From NCBI GenBank assembly GCA_000242935.3, contig CP007053.1, positions 4,573,001 through 4,637,000 of the forward strand: a stretch of 64,000 nt of DNA, written 5' to 3'. The DNA comes from Opitutaceae bacterium TAV5 (GTDB lineage: Bacteria > Verrucomicrobiota > Verrucomicrobiia > Opitutales > Opitutaceae). A model generated the notes under the pieces. That model was not told the DNA's origin. It made no database searches and worked only from the letters and a program-made list of their open reading frames with translations. The translations under genes and the position numbers were made by a program. How positions within the stretch are numbered: position 1 is the first letter of the stretch; every line of letters starts with the position of its first letter. This document shows positions 7,971 through 17,176 of this stretch, in pieces.

Positions 7971-10900
7971 AGCCCGACACCGGCAGCCATTCCGGCATCT
8001 CCACGCCGTTCATCAAGCGGCCCATCGCCACCGCGCTGCTCACGATCGGCGTCTTTCTGGTCGGTCTCGTCGCGTTTCCCTTTCTCCCGGTCGCACCGCT
8101 CCCGCAGGTCGAGTTCCCCACCATCCAGGTTTCCGCCAGTCTTCCCGGCGCCAGCCCCGAGACCATGGCCTCGTCCGTGGCCACGCCGCTGGAAAACCAG
8201 CTCGCGCTCATCCCCGGCATCACCCAGATGTCTTCCTCCAGCGGGCTGGGCAGCGTCTCCATCACCATCCAGTTTGACCTCGATGTGAACATCGACGCGG
8301 CCGCGCAGGAGGTCCAGTCCGCCATCAACGCCGCCGGCGGCCAGCTCCCCACCGAGCTGCCGAACCCGCCGACCTACCGCAAGGTCAACCCTGCCGACTC
8401 GCCCATCATGCTGCTCAGCGTCGTCTCCGACGTGCTCCCGCTCACCGAGGTCAGCGACTACGCCAACATCGTCGTCGCCCAGCAGCTCTCCCAGCTCCGC
8501 GGCGTCGCCCAGGTGGACATCATGGGCGAACAAAAACCCGCCATCCGCGTGCAGGTGGATCCCGCCCGGCTCGCCTCCCTCGGCCTCGGTCTCGAGGACG
8601 TGCGCGGCGTCATCGCCTCCTCCACCGTCAACTCGCCCAAGGGCAGCCTCAACGGCCCCCGCCAGAGCCTCTCCATCTACGCCAACGACCAGTTGCTGGA
8701 CGCCGGGCCCTACAACGATCTCATTCTCGCGTATCGCAACGGCGCCCCCATCCGGGTGCGCGATGTCGGCCGCGCCATCGCCGGGCCCGAGGACGTCCGC
8801 TCCGCCGCGCTCGTCAACAACAAGCGCGGCGTCGGCATCATCATCCGCAAGCAATCCGACGCCAACGTCATCGAGACGGTCGAGCGCATCCGCGAGCTCA
8901 TCCCCGAGCTCCAGGCCGCCATGCCGCCCGCCATCAGGATCGATGTCCTCAGCGACCGCATGCGCACCATCCGCGCCTCCGTCCAGGAAGTCGAGTTTCA
9001 CCTCGTCCTCACCATGGCGCTCGTCACCGGCGTCGTGTTCCTGTTCCTGCGCAACCTCCGCGCCACGCTCATTTCCAGCGCCGTCGTGCCCATCTCCATC
9101 GTGGCGACGTTTGCCGTCATGCACCTGCTCGGCTACAGCCTCAACAACCTCTCGCTCATGGCGCTCACCATCTCGGTCGGCTTCGTCATCGACGACGCCA
9201 TCGTCATGCTCGAGAACATCTACCGCTACATCGAGGAGGGCATGAAACCGATGGACGCCGCGCTCCGGGGCGCCAGCGAGATCGGGTTCACCATTCTCTC
9301 CATCAGCGTCTCGCTCGTGGCGGTCTTCATCCCCGTGCTCCTCATGGGCGGCATCGTCGGCCGGCTCTTTCGCGAATTCGCGGTCACCGTCACCATCGCC
9401 GTGCTCGTCTCCGGCTTCATCTCGCTGACGTTCGTGCCCATGATGTGCTCGCGCTTCCTGCGCCACCAGGAGCCCGCCGCGCCGGGTTCCCCGCGCCGCA
9501 CCTTCCGCGAACGGTTTTATGCCGTCCTGGAAAAATTCTTCGGCGGCATCGAGCGCCTTTACGAACGCGCCCTCCGCATCGTCCTGCGGCACCAGCGCCT
9601 CACGCTCGCCTCGCTGTTCCTCACCTTCGCCGTCACCGCCCTCGTCTTCATCAAGATGCCCAAGGGCTTTTTTCCGCAGCAGGACACCGGCTTCCTCAAC
9701 GCCACCATCGAGGCCGCGCCCGACATCTCGTTCGAGGCCATGAGCCGGCGCGCCTTCGAGGTCGGCGAGATCATCAAGGCCGATCCCGCCGTGCTCGCTT
9801 TCCAGAGCCGCATCGGCGGCGGCGGCCGCGGCGGTTCCTCGGCCAACAACAGCCGCCTGTGGATCACGCTCAAGGAACGCGGCGAACGCGACTCCGCCTG
9901 GGATGTCATCGCCCGCCTTCGCAAGGCCACCGCCGGCATCCCGGGCATCACCCTCTTCATGCAGGCGCAGCAGGATATCAACGTCGGCGGCATCTCTTCC
10001 AAGACGCAGTTCCAGTACACCCTGCGCAACGCCGACCTCGACGAGCTCAACGCCTGGGCGCCGCGCATTCTCGACCGCCTGGAAAAACTCCCCGAGCTTC
10101 GCGACGTCACCTCCGACCAGCAATCCACCGCGCCCGCCCTCAGCGTCGAGATCGACCGCCAGGCCGCCTCGCGCTTCGGCATCCAGACGCAGGCCATCAA
10201 CGCCACCCTCTACAACGCCTTCGGCCAGCGCCAGGTCACGCAGTTCTACACGCAGGTCAGCCAGTACAAGGTCATCATCGAGGTGCCGCCCGAGCTCCAG
10301 ACCGATCCCTCGACGTTCGACCGCCTCTTCCTGCGCTCCCCGCTCACGGGCGGGCAGGTGCCGCTCTCCGCCCTGGTGAAGTTCGACACCGCCGCCTCGA
10401 AACCGCTTTCGATCAACCACCTCGGCCAGTACCCGGCGGTGACGATTTCCTTCAACCTCGCGCCCGACGTCGCGCTCGGCCACGCCGTGTCTGCCGTCGA
10501 GCGGACCGTCCGCGAGATGGGCGCGCCGGCCACGCTGACCGGCAGCTTCCAGGGCACGGCGCAGGCGTTCCAGTCCTCGCTGCGTTCGCAACCCTGGCTG
10601 ATCCTCGCGGCGGTCGTCACGATCTACATCATCCTCGGCATGCTCTACGAGAGCTTCATCCATCCGCTCACGATTCTCTCCACGCTGCCCTCCGCCGGCC
10701 TCGGCGCGTTGCTCACTCTCTGGGCCTTCGGCCACGACATCGGCGTCATCGCCATCATCGGCATCCTGTTGCTGATCGGCATCGTGAAAAAGAACGCCAT
10801 CATGATGATCGACTTCGCCATCGAGGCCGAGCGGGGCCGCGGGCTGCCGTCGGAGGAAGCGATTTTCGAGGCCTGCATGAAACGCTTCCGCCCCATCCTC

Positions 10901-11149
10901 ATGACGACCATCGCCGCGATGCTGGGCGGCATCCCGCTCGCGCTCGGGCACGGCGACGGCTCGGAACTCCGCCAGCCGCTCGGCTACGCCATTGTCGGCG
11001 GCCTCGCCCTGAGCCAGTTGCTCACGCTCTTCACGACGCCGGTTGTCTACCTGTACTTCGACCGCCTGGTGGAGCGCCTCCGTCGCCGCAAACCGCAGGA
11101 AGCGTACGAACCGCCCGCCGCCTCCGGCCTGCCTGTATCGGGAAAATAG
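7967..11149 (+). CDS. RND multidrug efflux permease (MdtB/MdtC/AcrB, HAE1 family)
   Basis: A 1,060-residue inner-membrane proton/drug antiporter, the usual length for the family. The N-terminus (FIKRPIATALLTIGVFLVG) is helix 1. The large periplasmic porter domain follows, then the helix-4 block LMALTISVGFVIDDAIVMLENI with the paired Asp residues of the proton relay. The second half repeats this plan and ends after PVVYLYF. The family's conserved GGIVGRLFREFAVT and MFYESFIHP-like elements are present. It is the last gene of the pump operon and starts within the stop of the adaptor. Confidence 0.95.
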   Translation: MKPDTGSHSGISTPFIKRPIATALLTIGVFLVGLVAFPFLPVAPLPQVEFPTIQVSASLPGASPETMASSVATPLENQLALIPGITQMSSSSGLGSVSITIQFDLDVNIDAAAQEVQSAINAAGGQLPTELPNPPTYRKVNPADSPIMLLSVVSDVLPLTEVSDYANIVVAQQLSQLRGVAQVDIMGEQKPAIRVQVDPARLASLGLGLEDVRGVIASSTVNSPKGSLNGPRQSLSIYANDQLLDAGPYNDLILAYRNGAPIRVRDVGRAIAGPEDVRSAALVNNKRGVGIIIRKQSDANVIETVERIRELIPELQAAMPPAIRIDVLSDRMRTIRASVQEVEFHLVLTMALVTGVVFLFLRNLRATLISSAVVPISIVATFAVMHLLGYSLNNLSLMALTISVGFVIDDAIVMLENIYRYIEEGMKPMDAALRGASEIGFTILSISVSLVAVFIPVLLMGGIVGRLFREFAVTVTIAVLVSGFISLTFVPMMCSRFLRHQEPAAPGSPRRTFRERFYAVLEKFFGGIERLYERALRIVLRHQRLTLASLFLTFAVTALVFIKMPKGFFPQQDTGFLNATIEAAPDISFEAMSRRAFEVGEIIKADPAVLAFQSRIGGGGRGGSSANNSRLWITLKERGERDSAWDVIARLRKATAGIPGITLFMQAQQDINVGGISSKTQFQYTLRNADLDELNAWAPRILDRLEKLPELRDVTSDQQSTAPALSVEIDRQAASRFGIQTQAINATLYNAFGQRQVTQFYTQVSQYKVIIEVPPELQTDPSTFDRLFLRSPLTGGQVPLSALVKFDTAASKPLSINHLGQYPAVTISFNLAPDVALGHAVSAVERTVREMGAPATLTGSFQGTAQAFQSSLRSQPWLILAAVVTIYIILGMLYESFIHPLTILSTLPSAGLGALLTLWAFGHDIGVIAIIGILLLIGIVKKNAIMMIDFAIEAERGRGLPSEEAIFEACMKRFRPILMTTIAAMLGGIPLALGHGDGSELRQPLGYAIVGGLALSQLLTLFTTPVVYLYFDRLVERLRRRKPQEAYEPPAASGLPVSGK

Positions 11150-11244
11150 TGACCGGTGCGCCCCTGCGGGAGAAAAACCGCCGTCAATCTGCACACGGGG
11201 CTGGCAACATACCCTGTGCCGGCATTTCCTGAACCCCTGCACGC

Positions 11245-11925
11245 ATGAGCGAAGAACAACCCGTCCTCAGAGTCGAACAACTCACCCAGACCTATCCCAC
11301 CGCCGCCGGCCCTCTCACCGTGCTGCGCGATGTGAGCTTTGCGCTGCATGCCGGGGAAACGCTCGCCATCGTCGGCCCCTCGGGCAGCGGCAAGACCACG
11401 CTGCTCGGCCTCTGCGCCGGCCTTGACCGTCCCGGCGCCGGACGCGTCACCTTGGCCGGCGCCGATCTCGGCGCGCTCTCCGAGGACGGCCGCGCCCGCG
11501 TGCGCAACGAAAACGTCGGGTTCGTCTTCCAGAACTTCCAGCTCATCCCCACGCTCACCGCGCTCGAAAACGTGCTCGTCCCCCTCGAACTGCGCGGTCA
11601 GGCCGGCGCACGCTCCGGCGAGGCCCGCGCCCTGCTCGAACGCGTGGGGCTCGGCTCCCGCACGGACCATTATCCCGTGCAGCTTTCCGGCGGCGAGCAG
11701 CAGCGCGTGGCGCTCGCCCGCGCTTTCATCAACACGCCGCGCATCCTCTTCTGCGACGAGCCGACCGGAAACCTCGATCACGCCACGTCGCGCTCCGTCA
11801 TCGAGCTGCTTTTCGGCTTCAACCGCGAACGCGGCACCACGCTCGTCCTCGTCACCCACGACTCCGAACTCGCCTCCCTCTGCCAGCGCAGCCTGCGCCT
11901 GCGCGACGGTGTCGTGGTAGATTAA
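11245..11925 (+). CDS. ABC transporter ATPase (LolD/YbbA type)
   Basis: A 226-residue ATP-binding subunit. Visible motifs are Walker A (GPSGSGKTT), the Q-loop ([18 protein letters not shown]), the signature [14 protein letters not shown], Walker B ([12 protein letters not shown]) and the switch His in VTHD. The '[10 protein letters not shown]' and 'PTGNLD' wording is typical of MacB/LolD-type ATPases. Its partner permease follows after a 200-base spacer filled by an inverted-repeat element. Together they resemble YbbA-YbbP, which act on envelope substrates and often pair with a GDSL esterase; here the esterase is elsewhere. Confidence 0.92.
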   Translation: MSEEQPVLRVEQLTQTYPTAAGPLTVLRDVSFALHAGETLAIVGPSGSGKTTLLGLCAGLDRPGAGRVTLAGADLGALSEDGRARVRNENVGFVFQNFQLIPTLTALENVLVPLELRGQAGARSGEARALLERVGLGSRTDHYPVQLSGGEQQRVALARAFINTPRILFCDEPTGNLDHATSRSVIELLFGFNRERGTTLVLVTHDSELASLCQRSLRLRDGVVVD

Positions 11926-11946
11926 ATACAAAAAAATTACACGGAT

Positions 11947-12124
11947 GGGAGGTTCTGAAAATTGAACAGAAGGCAACGAAGAGAACGAAGAACAACCAAG
12001 GAGGCTTACTGCGTCACTCCTGTTAACTTTATTAAATTCAATAACTTCTTATTCAGAATCTTCTTTGTTTTACCTTCGTTACCTTTGTTTCCTTCTGTTC
12101 AAAAATGAATTTTTAAAACTTCCC
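11947..12124. repeat. Inverted word-array element with terminal inverted repeats
   Basis: The ends match as inverted copies: GGGAGGTTCTGAAAATT on the left, and on the right strand-reversed GGGAAGTTTTAAAAATT. Inside, a left arm (11964-11990) made of the words GAACAGAAGG, AACGAAG and AACGAAG is answered by its inverted partner (12074-12100), with a central unique loop. The element occupies nearly all of the spacer between the ABC ATPase and its permease. Related copies lie at 29975-30240 and 59466-59764. Confidence 0.75.
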
Positions 12125-12126
12125 GG

Positions 12127-14697
12127 ATGTTCCCGCTCCTCTTTGCCTGGCGCGATTCGCGCACCGCCCGCCGCCGCCTCTTTCTCTCGTCCACGGCGAT
12201 CATGCTCGGCGTGGCGGCGCTCGTCGCCATCGGCTCGCTCGCCGACAACCTCCGCCGCGCCGTCGACCGGCAGGCGCGCTCGCTCCTCGGCGCCGACCTC
12301 GCCGTGACCTCGCGCAGCGGCTGGTCGCCGGAGATCGACGCCGCGCTCGACCACCTCGCCGCCCGCGTCCCCGGCAGCGAACAGGCACGCGAGGCGATGT
12401 TTTCCTCGATGGTCACCTTTCCGCAATCCGGCGGGCAGACGCGGCTGGCCACCATCCGCGCCTTCGAAGGCGCGTATCCGTTTTATGGTGATATCGTCAC
12501 CGAACCCGCGACCCCCGCCGCCGGCGCGTCCTCGCTGCTGGCCGACGGCCGCTCGGCGCTGGTCGAGAAAACCCTGCTCGTGCAGTTCGGCGCGAAGGTC
12601 GGCGACCCGATCCGGCTCGGCCGCAAGACCTATGCCATCGCCGGCGCGCTCGACCAGATCCCCGGCGAAACCATGTCCGTCGCCACGCTTTCGCCGCGCG
12701 TGGTCGTGGCGCTTTCCTCGCTGCCCGAAACCGGCCTGCTCGGCTTCGGTTCGCTCGTGCGGCACCGCGCCTTTTTCCGTTTCCCGCCCGGCACCGATGT
12801 CGATGCGCTCGCCCGCGCCGAACGTCCCCGCCTCGAGGAGCTGCGCCTGCGCTTGCAGACCGTCTCCGGACGGCAGGAACAACTCGGCCGCTCCATCGAG
12901 AACATCCACGCCTTCCTCAGCCTCACCGGCTTCATCTCGCTCTTTCTCGGCGCGATCGGCGTGGCCAGCGCGATCCACGTCCACATCCGGCAAAAGCTGG
13001 CGACGGTCGCCATCCTGCGCTGCCTCGGCGCGAGTTCGCGGCAATGTTTTGCCGCCTACCTCGCGCAGGGTCTGGCGCTCGGCGTGTTCGGGGCCGGACT
13101 CGGCGCGGCGCTCGGCGTGGCCGTGCAACTCGCGCTGCCGACGACGCTGCACGCGATGCTGCCGGTGGACGTGGAGTTTTTCGTTTCCTGGCCGGCGGTC
13201 GCGCGTGGTTTTCTGGCCGGGCTGGGCATCTGTTTCCTGTTCACGCTGCTGCCGCTGCTGGCCGTCCGCCGGGTGCCGCCGCTCCGGGCATTGCGCGCCG
13301 CGTTCGAGCCGCCGGCCCCGCAATTCGATCCGTTGCGCTGGAGCGTGTACGGGCTGATCGTGGCCGCCGTCTTCGGTTTCGCTCTCTGGCAAACCGGACG
13401 CTGGACGCATGCGCTCGGCTTCGTCGGCGGCCTGCTCGCCGGGCTGGGCGTCCTCGCCGGCATCGCCCGCCTGCTGATGCTCGCGGCGCGGCGTGCGGTG
13501 CGCCTGTTGCCGGGGATTGCCGGCGGTTACGCCTGGCGGCAGGGCATTTCCAATCTTTATCGCCCCAACAACCGCACGCTGCTCCTGCTGCTTTCGCTCG
13601 GCCTCGGCACCTGCCTGCTGCTCACGCTCGGGCTCGCGCGCAGCACGCTGGTGGCGCAGCTCTCCGGCAGCGACGGTCGCGACCGCCCCAACCTGATGCT
13701 CTTCGACATCCAGGAAGACCAGGTGGCGCCGCTCACGGAAATCCTGCGCGGGCAGGGGGCGGAGATTCGCGACTCCGCCCCGATCGTCACCATGCAGCTC
13801 GCCTCGATCAAGGGCGTGCCGGTGGCCGACGTGCTGCGCGATCCGGGCAACGACATCCCGCGCTGGGCGCTCCGCCGCGAGTACCGTTCCACGTATCGCG
13901 GCGCGCTGGCCGCTTCCGAAAAACAGGTCGCGGGCGAGTTTACCGGCCGTTTTGCCGGCAACGCCGGCGGCGAGGACATTATCCCGATCTCCCTCGAGAC
14001 CGGCCTGGCGAAAGACATGCACCTCGGGCTCGGCGACGAACTGGTTTTCGACGTGCAGGGCGTGCCGATGCGGACGCGCATCACCAGCCTGCGCGAAGTC
14101 GAGTGGCGGCAACTGTCGCCCAACTTTTTTGTGGTGTTTCCGGAAGGCGTGCTGGAGGGCGCGCCGCAGTTTCACGTCATGGCCGTGCGCACGGCCACCG
14201 CAGCCGATTCCGCGCGCGTGCAGCAGGCCGTGACCCAGGCCCTGCCCAACGTCTCGGCCATCGATCTGGCCATGGTCATGCAGACGCTCGACTCGATCTT
14301 TTCCAAAGTGGAGGCGGTGGTGCAGTTTATCGCGTTTTTCACGCTCGGCACGGGCATCATCGTGCTGGCGGGCGCGGTCCTCACGAGCCGGAGCCAGCGC
14401 ATCCGCGAGATCGTGCTCCTGCGCACGCTCGGCGCGTCGGGGGCGCAGCTCATGCGCATCCAGATCGCGGAGTACGCGGCGCTCGGGCTGTTTGGCGCGC
14501 TGACCGGCGCGGCGCTGGCGATGGCCGCCAATGTCGCGCTGGCCCGCTTCGTTTTCGCCGCGCCGCCGGCGTTCCCCGCCGGCCTGCTGGCCGGGGCGGT
14601 CGCGGGCGTTGCCGCGCTGGCGGTGCTCACGGGGCTGCTTTCCGGCCGAGGACTCACGCGCCAGCCGCCGCTGGCGGTGCTGCGGCAGGAAGAGTAG
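12127..14697 (+). CDS. ABC transporter permease, FtsX-like (YbbP type)
   Basis: An 856-residue inner-membrane protein with the layout of YbbP/LolCE-type permeases. It has an N-terminal helix (residues about 16-35), a periplasmic MacB-PCD-like domain, a first FtsX block (about 258-400), four central helices, a second periplasmic domain, and a final FtsX block (about 725-845). Pore helices contain REIVLLRTLGASGAQL and LATVAILRCLGASSRQC, the paired coupling motifs. It should export or extract an envelope substrate with the preceding ATPase. The reverse strand is open across most of the gene, but that is a composition effect. Confidence 0.88.
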   Translation: MFPLLFAWRDSRTARRRLFLSSTAIMLGVAALVAIGSLADNLRRAVDRQARSLLGADLAVTSRSGWSPEIDAALDHLAARVPGSEQAREAMFSSMVTFPQSGGQTRLATIRAFEGAYPFYGDIVTEPATPAAGASSLLADGRSALVEKTLLVQFGAKVGDPIRLGRKTYAIAGALDQIPGETMSVATLSPRVVVALSSLPETGLLGFGSLVRHRAFFRFPPGTDVDALARAERPRLEELRLRLQTVSGRQEQLGRSIENIHAFLSLTGFISLFLGAIGVASAIHVHIRQKLATVAILRCLGASSRQCFAAYLAQGLALGVFGAGLGAALGVAVQLALPTTLHAMLPVDVEFFVSWPAVARGFLAGLGICFLFTLLPLLAVRRVPPLRALRAAFEPPAPQFDPLRWSVYGLIVAAVFGFALWQTGRWTHALGFVGGLLAGLGVLAGIARLLMLAARRAVRLLPGIAGGYAWRQGISNLYRPNNRTLLLLLSLGLGTCLLLTLGLARSTLVAQLSGSDGRDRPNLMLFDIQEDQVAPLTEILRGQGAEIRDSAPIVTMQLASIKGVPVADVLRDPGNDIPRWALRREYRSTYRGALAASEKQVAGEFTGRFAGNAGGEDIIPISLETGLAKDMHLGLGDELVFDVQGVPMRTRITSLREVEWRQLSPNFFVVFPEGVLEGAPQFHVMAVRTATAADSARVQQAVTQALPNVSAIDLAMVMQTLDSIFSKVEAVVQFIAFFTLGTGIIVLAGAVLTSRSQRIREIVLLRTLGASGAQLMRIQIAEYAALGLFGALTGAALAMAANVALARFVFAAPPAFPAGLLAGAVAGVAALAVLTGLLSGRGLTRQPPLAVLRQEE

Positions 14698-14705
14698 GGC
14701 GCGTC

Positions 14706-14800
14706 GGAGCGGCGGCGTCCTCGCCGCCGGACGCGCGACAGCGCGCCTTCCGATCCTGCGGAGCAGTTGCCCCGTCCGGCGGCGGGGACGCCGCCGCTCC
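14706..14800. repeat. Long GC-rich inverted repeat (GGAGCGGCGGC family)
   Basis: Two 28-base arms, at 14706-14733 and 14773-14800, are inverted copies differing at one position. Each arm begins GGAGCGGCGGCGTCC and is itself able to fold. The pair follows the ABC permease stop by nine bases, so it could end transcription, although no T-run follows. Relatives of the unit occur at 49377-49401 and 56410-56568. Confidence 0.75.
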
Positions 14801-14832
14801 AATACCTGCCCAAGGCCTCTTTATCACTCCTT

Positions 14833-14861
14833 CGTAACAATTCCGCCACAGAATCGTAACA
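14833..14861. promoter_or_regulatory. Candidate Pho box (PhoB operator)
   Basis: Three 7-base units, CGTAACA (14833), CGCCACA (14844) and CGTAACA (14855), are spaced exactly 11 bases apart, the 7+4 geometry of PhoB boxes. They lie about 90 bases upstream of the phosphate-porin gene that heads the pst cluster. The sequence is only partly like the enterobacterial TGTCATA unit, and on the opposite strand reads TGTTACG. The spacing, not the letters, is the evidence. Confidence 0.45.
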
Positions 14862-14949
14862 TTTCCCTGTGAAGGTATGTCCGCGCCAGTCGCGGCAAGT
14901 CCGGGGCTGGCGCCAAACCAGAAACCAACACCCGGAACACACCACACAT

Positions 14950-16248
14950 ATGGTTACGATTCTCTCCAAACGGCTCGCGCTCCTCGGCGCAGCCACCCTC
15001 GCCACCACCACGGCGGCTCTGGCCAGCGACAGCGGCGCGCTCCTCGACGCGCTCGTCCGCAAAGGTGTCCTCACCGACCAGGAAGCCGAAGAAATTCGCG
15101 TGGACCTCACCAAGGAGGCCGACGCCTCCATCCTTTCCACCGTCTCCGGTGGCAAGTCCACGACCGGCCTCAAGATCACCGGCCGCGTCCAGGCGCAATA
15201 TTACGCTCTCGATACCGACAGCAACAATTCCGCCCATAACAACCACTTCGGCCTCCGCCGCATTTACGTCGGCGCCAGCGCCAAACTCGGCCCCGCCTGG
15301 TCGGCCGAAGTCAACTACGACTTCGCCGGCGACGGCAGCTTCGACAAGGCTTTCATTCGCTGGGAAGGTGAATTCCTCGACCAGGACCTCGCCCTCGATT
15401 TCGGCCTGCGCAAGGTCAACGTCGGTTATGAAGAGTACACCTCGTCCGGCAGCCTGAAGGCGATCGAACGCTCCGCCGCGACCCGCTTCTTTGTCGAGGA
15501 CAACAACGGCCGCCGCCTCGGCGCCGCCAGCTACCGCATCGGCGCCTTCGCCGACTTCAATTCCGCCGCCGCCGCCGGCAAGGCCACCGGCTTCTTCTAC
15601 GGCGCGGCGATCACCAATCCCGAGCGCACCGATTCCGGCGACAAGACCACCGGTGACGACGAGAGCGATCTCTGGAACAACGACATGCCCGCCTTCTGGG
15701 TCAACGCCGGCTACAGCGGCAAGTTCTCCTCCGGCACCTGGACCATCGGGGCCGGTCTCGGTTACCTGCCCGACCAGGGTGGATGGGCCGGCGCTGCTCC
15801 GCGTGGCCGCGGCCAGGGTGATGATCTCACCATCGCGTCGCTCTACGGCACCACCACCATCGGCCGCTTCACGCTCGCGGGCGAAGTGCTGGCCGGCAAA
15901 GTCGACAACGGCGCCTACGGCGCCACCGACGACGCCTCGCCCTGGGGCATCTGGATCCAGCCCTCGTACCTGCTGACCGACAAGCTCGAGCTCGTCCTGC
16001 GCTACAGCCATGTCGACACCGACGGACGCGGCATCCGCGCTTCGGACGGCATCAAGTACGCCGCCGGTTCCGGCTTCCGCAACAAGATGGATGAGTACTA
16101 CGCCGGCGTGAACTACTACTTCGTCGGCACCGATGTGAAATTCCAGCTCGGCTACGTCGGTGGCAAGACCAGCGGCGCCATCAACGGAGCCGCCGGCTCG
16201 GATGAAACCGTCTCCGGCATCCGCTCCCAGCTCCAGGTCAACTTCTGA
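14950..16248 (+). CDS. Phosphate-selective porin O/P family protein
   Basis: A 432-residue outer-membrane porin. It has a signal peptide (residues 1-23, ending ALA) and a short helical segment with DQEAEEIR typical of OprP/O relatives. A beta-barrel follows, built of alternating strands such as LKITGRVQAQYYALD and FGLRRIYVGASAKL, ending in a terminal Phe (LQVNF). The start MVTILSKR was chosen because it opens the signal peptide; the frame is open further upstream without one. It stands directly before pstS, which supports phosphate or polyanion uptake across the outer membrane. Confidence 0.85.
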   Translation: MVTILSKRLALLGAATLATTTAALASDSGALLDALVRKGVLTDQEAEEIRVDLTKEADASILSTVSGGKSTTGLKITGRVQAQYYALDTDSNNSAHNNHFGLRRIYVGASAKLGPAWSAEVNYDFAGDGSFDKAFIRWEGEFLDQDLALDFGLRKVNVGYEEYTSSGSLKAIERSAATRFFVEDNNGRRLGAASYRIGAFADFNSAAAAGKATGFFYGAAITNPERTDSGDKTTGDDESDLWNNDMPAFWVNAGYSGKFSSGTWTIGAGLGYLPDQGGWAGAAPRGRGQGDDLTIASLYGTTTIGRFTLAGEVLAGKVDNGAYGATDDASPWGIWIQPSYLLTDKLELVLRYSHVDTDGRGIRASDGIKYAAGSGFRNKMDEYYAGVNYYFVGTDVKFQLGYVGGKTSGAINGAAGSDETVSGIRSQLQVNF

Positions 16249-16288
16249 ACCTTCGTAAGGCTACAAAACTACAATCACTGTTAACGTC

Positions 16289-17107
16289 ATGAAAAAATCC
16301 ATCACTCTTTTCACCGCCGCCCTCGCGCTCGTCGCCGGCGCGGCATCGGCTTCCGCCCAGAAGCTCGTCATCAAGGGTTCCGACACGCTCGGCGCCAAGC
16401 TCGTGCCCATGCTGGCCGAGGAATACAAGGCGGAGCATCCCGGCATCTCGTTCGAGATCGCCGCCGAAGGCTCCACGACCGGCATCTCCGCGATCATCGA
16501 CGGCACCGCCCAGATCGGCATGTCCTCCCGCCGCGCCAAGGCCACCGAAATCACCGGCGCCAGCGCCAAGGGCGTGACGCTCAAGCCCACCATCGTCGCC
16601 TACGACGGCATCGCGCTCATCGTGAACGCGAACAACTCCGTCACCGGCCTCAACAAACGCCAGGTCGAGCAGATCTTCACCGGCGACGTCACCGACTGGT
16701 CCGCGGTCGGCGGCACGCCCGGCGCGATTTCGGTCTACACCCGCAACACCTCCTCCGGCACCTATTCCGACTGGAAGGAACTCGCCATGAAGAAGCGCGA
16801 CTATGCCGCCTCCTCGCAAAAGATGGCCGGCAACGAGCAGATCGTCTCCGAAGTCGCCCGCAACGCCAACGGCATCGGTTATGTCGGCCTCGCCTACATC
16901 AACGCCCCCGGCATCAAGGTCGTGGCCATCGAAGGCCACACCCCGAGCAAGGAAGAGGTGCAGGGCAAGAAGTATCCGTATGCCCGCCCCACGTTCTACT
17001 ACACGAACGGCGAGCCCACCGGCGAAGCCGCCAAATTCCTCGAGTTCACGCTCAGCGACAAGGGCCAGCAGATCGCCGAGAAGATCGGGTTCGTGCCGAT
17101 ACGCTGA
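16289..17107 (+). CDS. pstS: Phosphate ABC transporter substrate-binding protein PstS
   Basis: A 272-residue periplasmic phosphate-binding protein. The signal peptide spans residues 1-23 (ASA|QK). Phosphate contacts are expected in VIKGSDTLG, the AEGSTTGIS loop (family SxGSGxG) and the TRNTSSGTYSDW loop. Length and domain order match the short PstS/PtsS-like class rather than the longer E. coli type. It is followed by a strong hairpin and then pstC, so the hairpin could raise PstS output relative to the membrane subunits. Confidence 0.93.
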   Translation: MKKSITLFTAALALVAGAASASAQKLVIKGSDTLGAKLVPMLAEEYKAEHPGISFEIAAEGSTTGISAIIDGTAQIGMSSRRAKATEITGASAKGVTLKPTIVAYDGIALIVNANNSVTGLNKRQVEQIFTGDVTDWSAVGGTPGAISVYTRNTSSGTYSDWKELAMKKRDYAASSQKMAGNEQIVSEVARNANGIGYVGLAYINAPGIKVVAIEGHTPSKEEVQGKKYPYARPTFYYTNGEPTGEAAKFLEFTLSDKGQQIAEKIGFVPIR

Positions 17108-17127
17108 ACGACGGCAGATCCATCATG

Positions 17128-17152
17128 AGCCCCGCGAAATTCTCGCGGGGCT
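17128..17152 (+). terminator. Intercistronic hairpin after pstS
   Basis: A perfect 10-base-pair stem, AGCCCCGCGA against TCGCGGGGCT, closes a five-base loop. No T-run follows, so a mRNA-stabilising or partial attenuating hairpin is more likely than a full terminator. It lies 20 bases after the pstS stop and before pstC. Confidence 0.6.
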
Positions 17153-17176
17153 CGCAAGGCTCATAAAAACCTGCGC

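Noticed and set aside
7844-11242. Very long reverse-strand open frame opposite the RND pump
   Set aside because: Its product is Gly/Glu/Arg-rich with no family features, while the plus strand encodes a complete RND permease. It is an effect of high GC.
12079-14802. Long reverse-strand open frame opposite the FtsX permease
   Set aside because: Composition artefact (Arg/Gly/Gln runs); the forward frame has full FtsX architecture.
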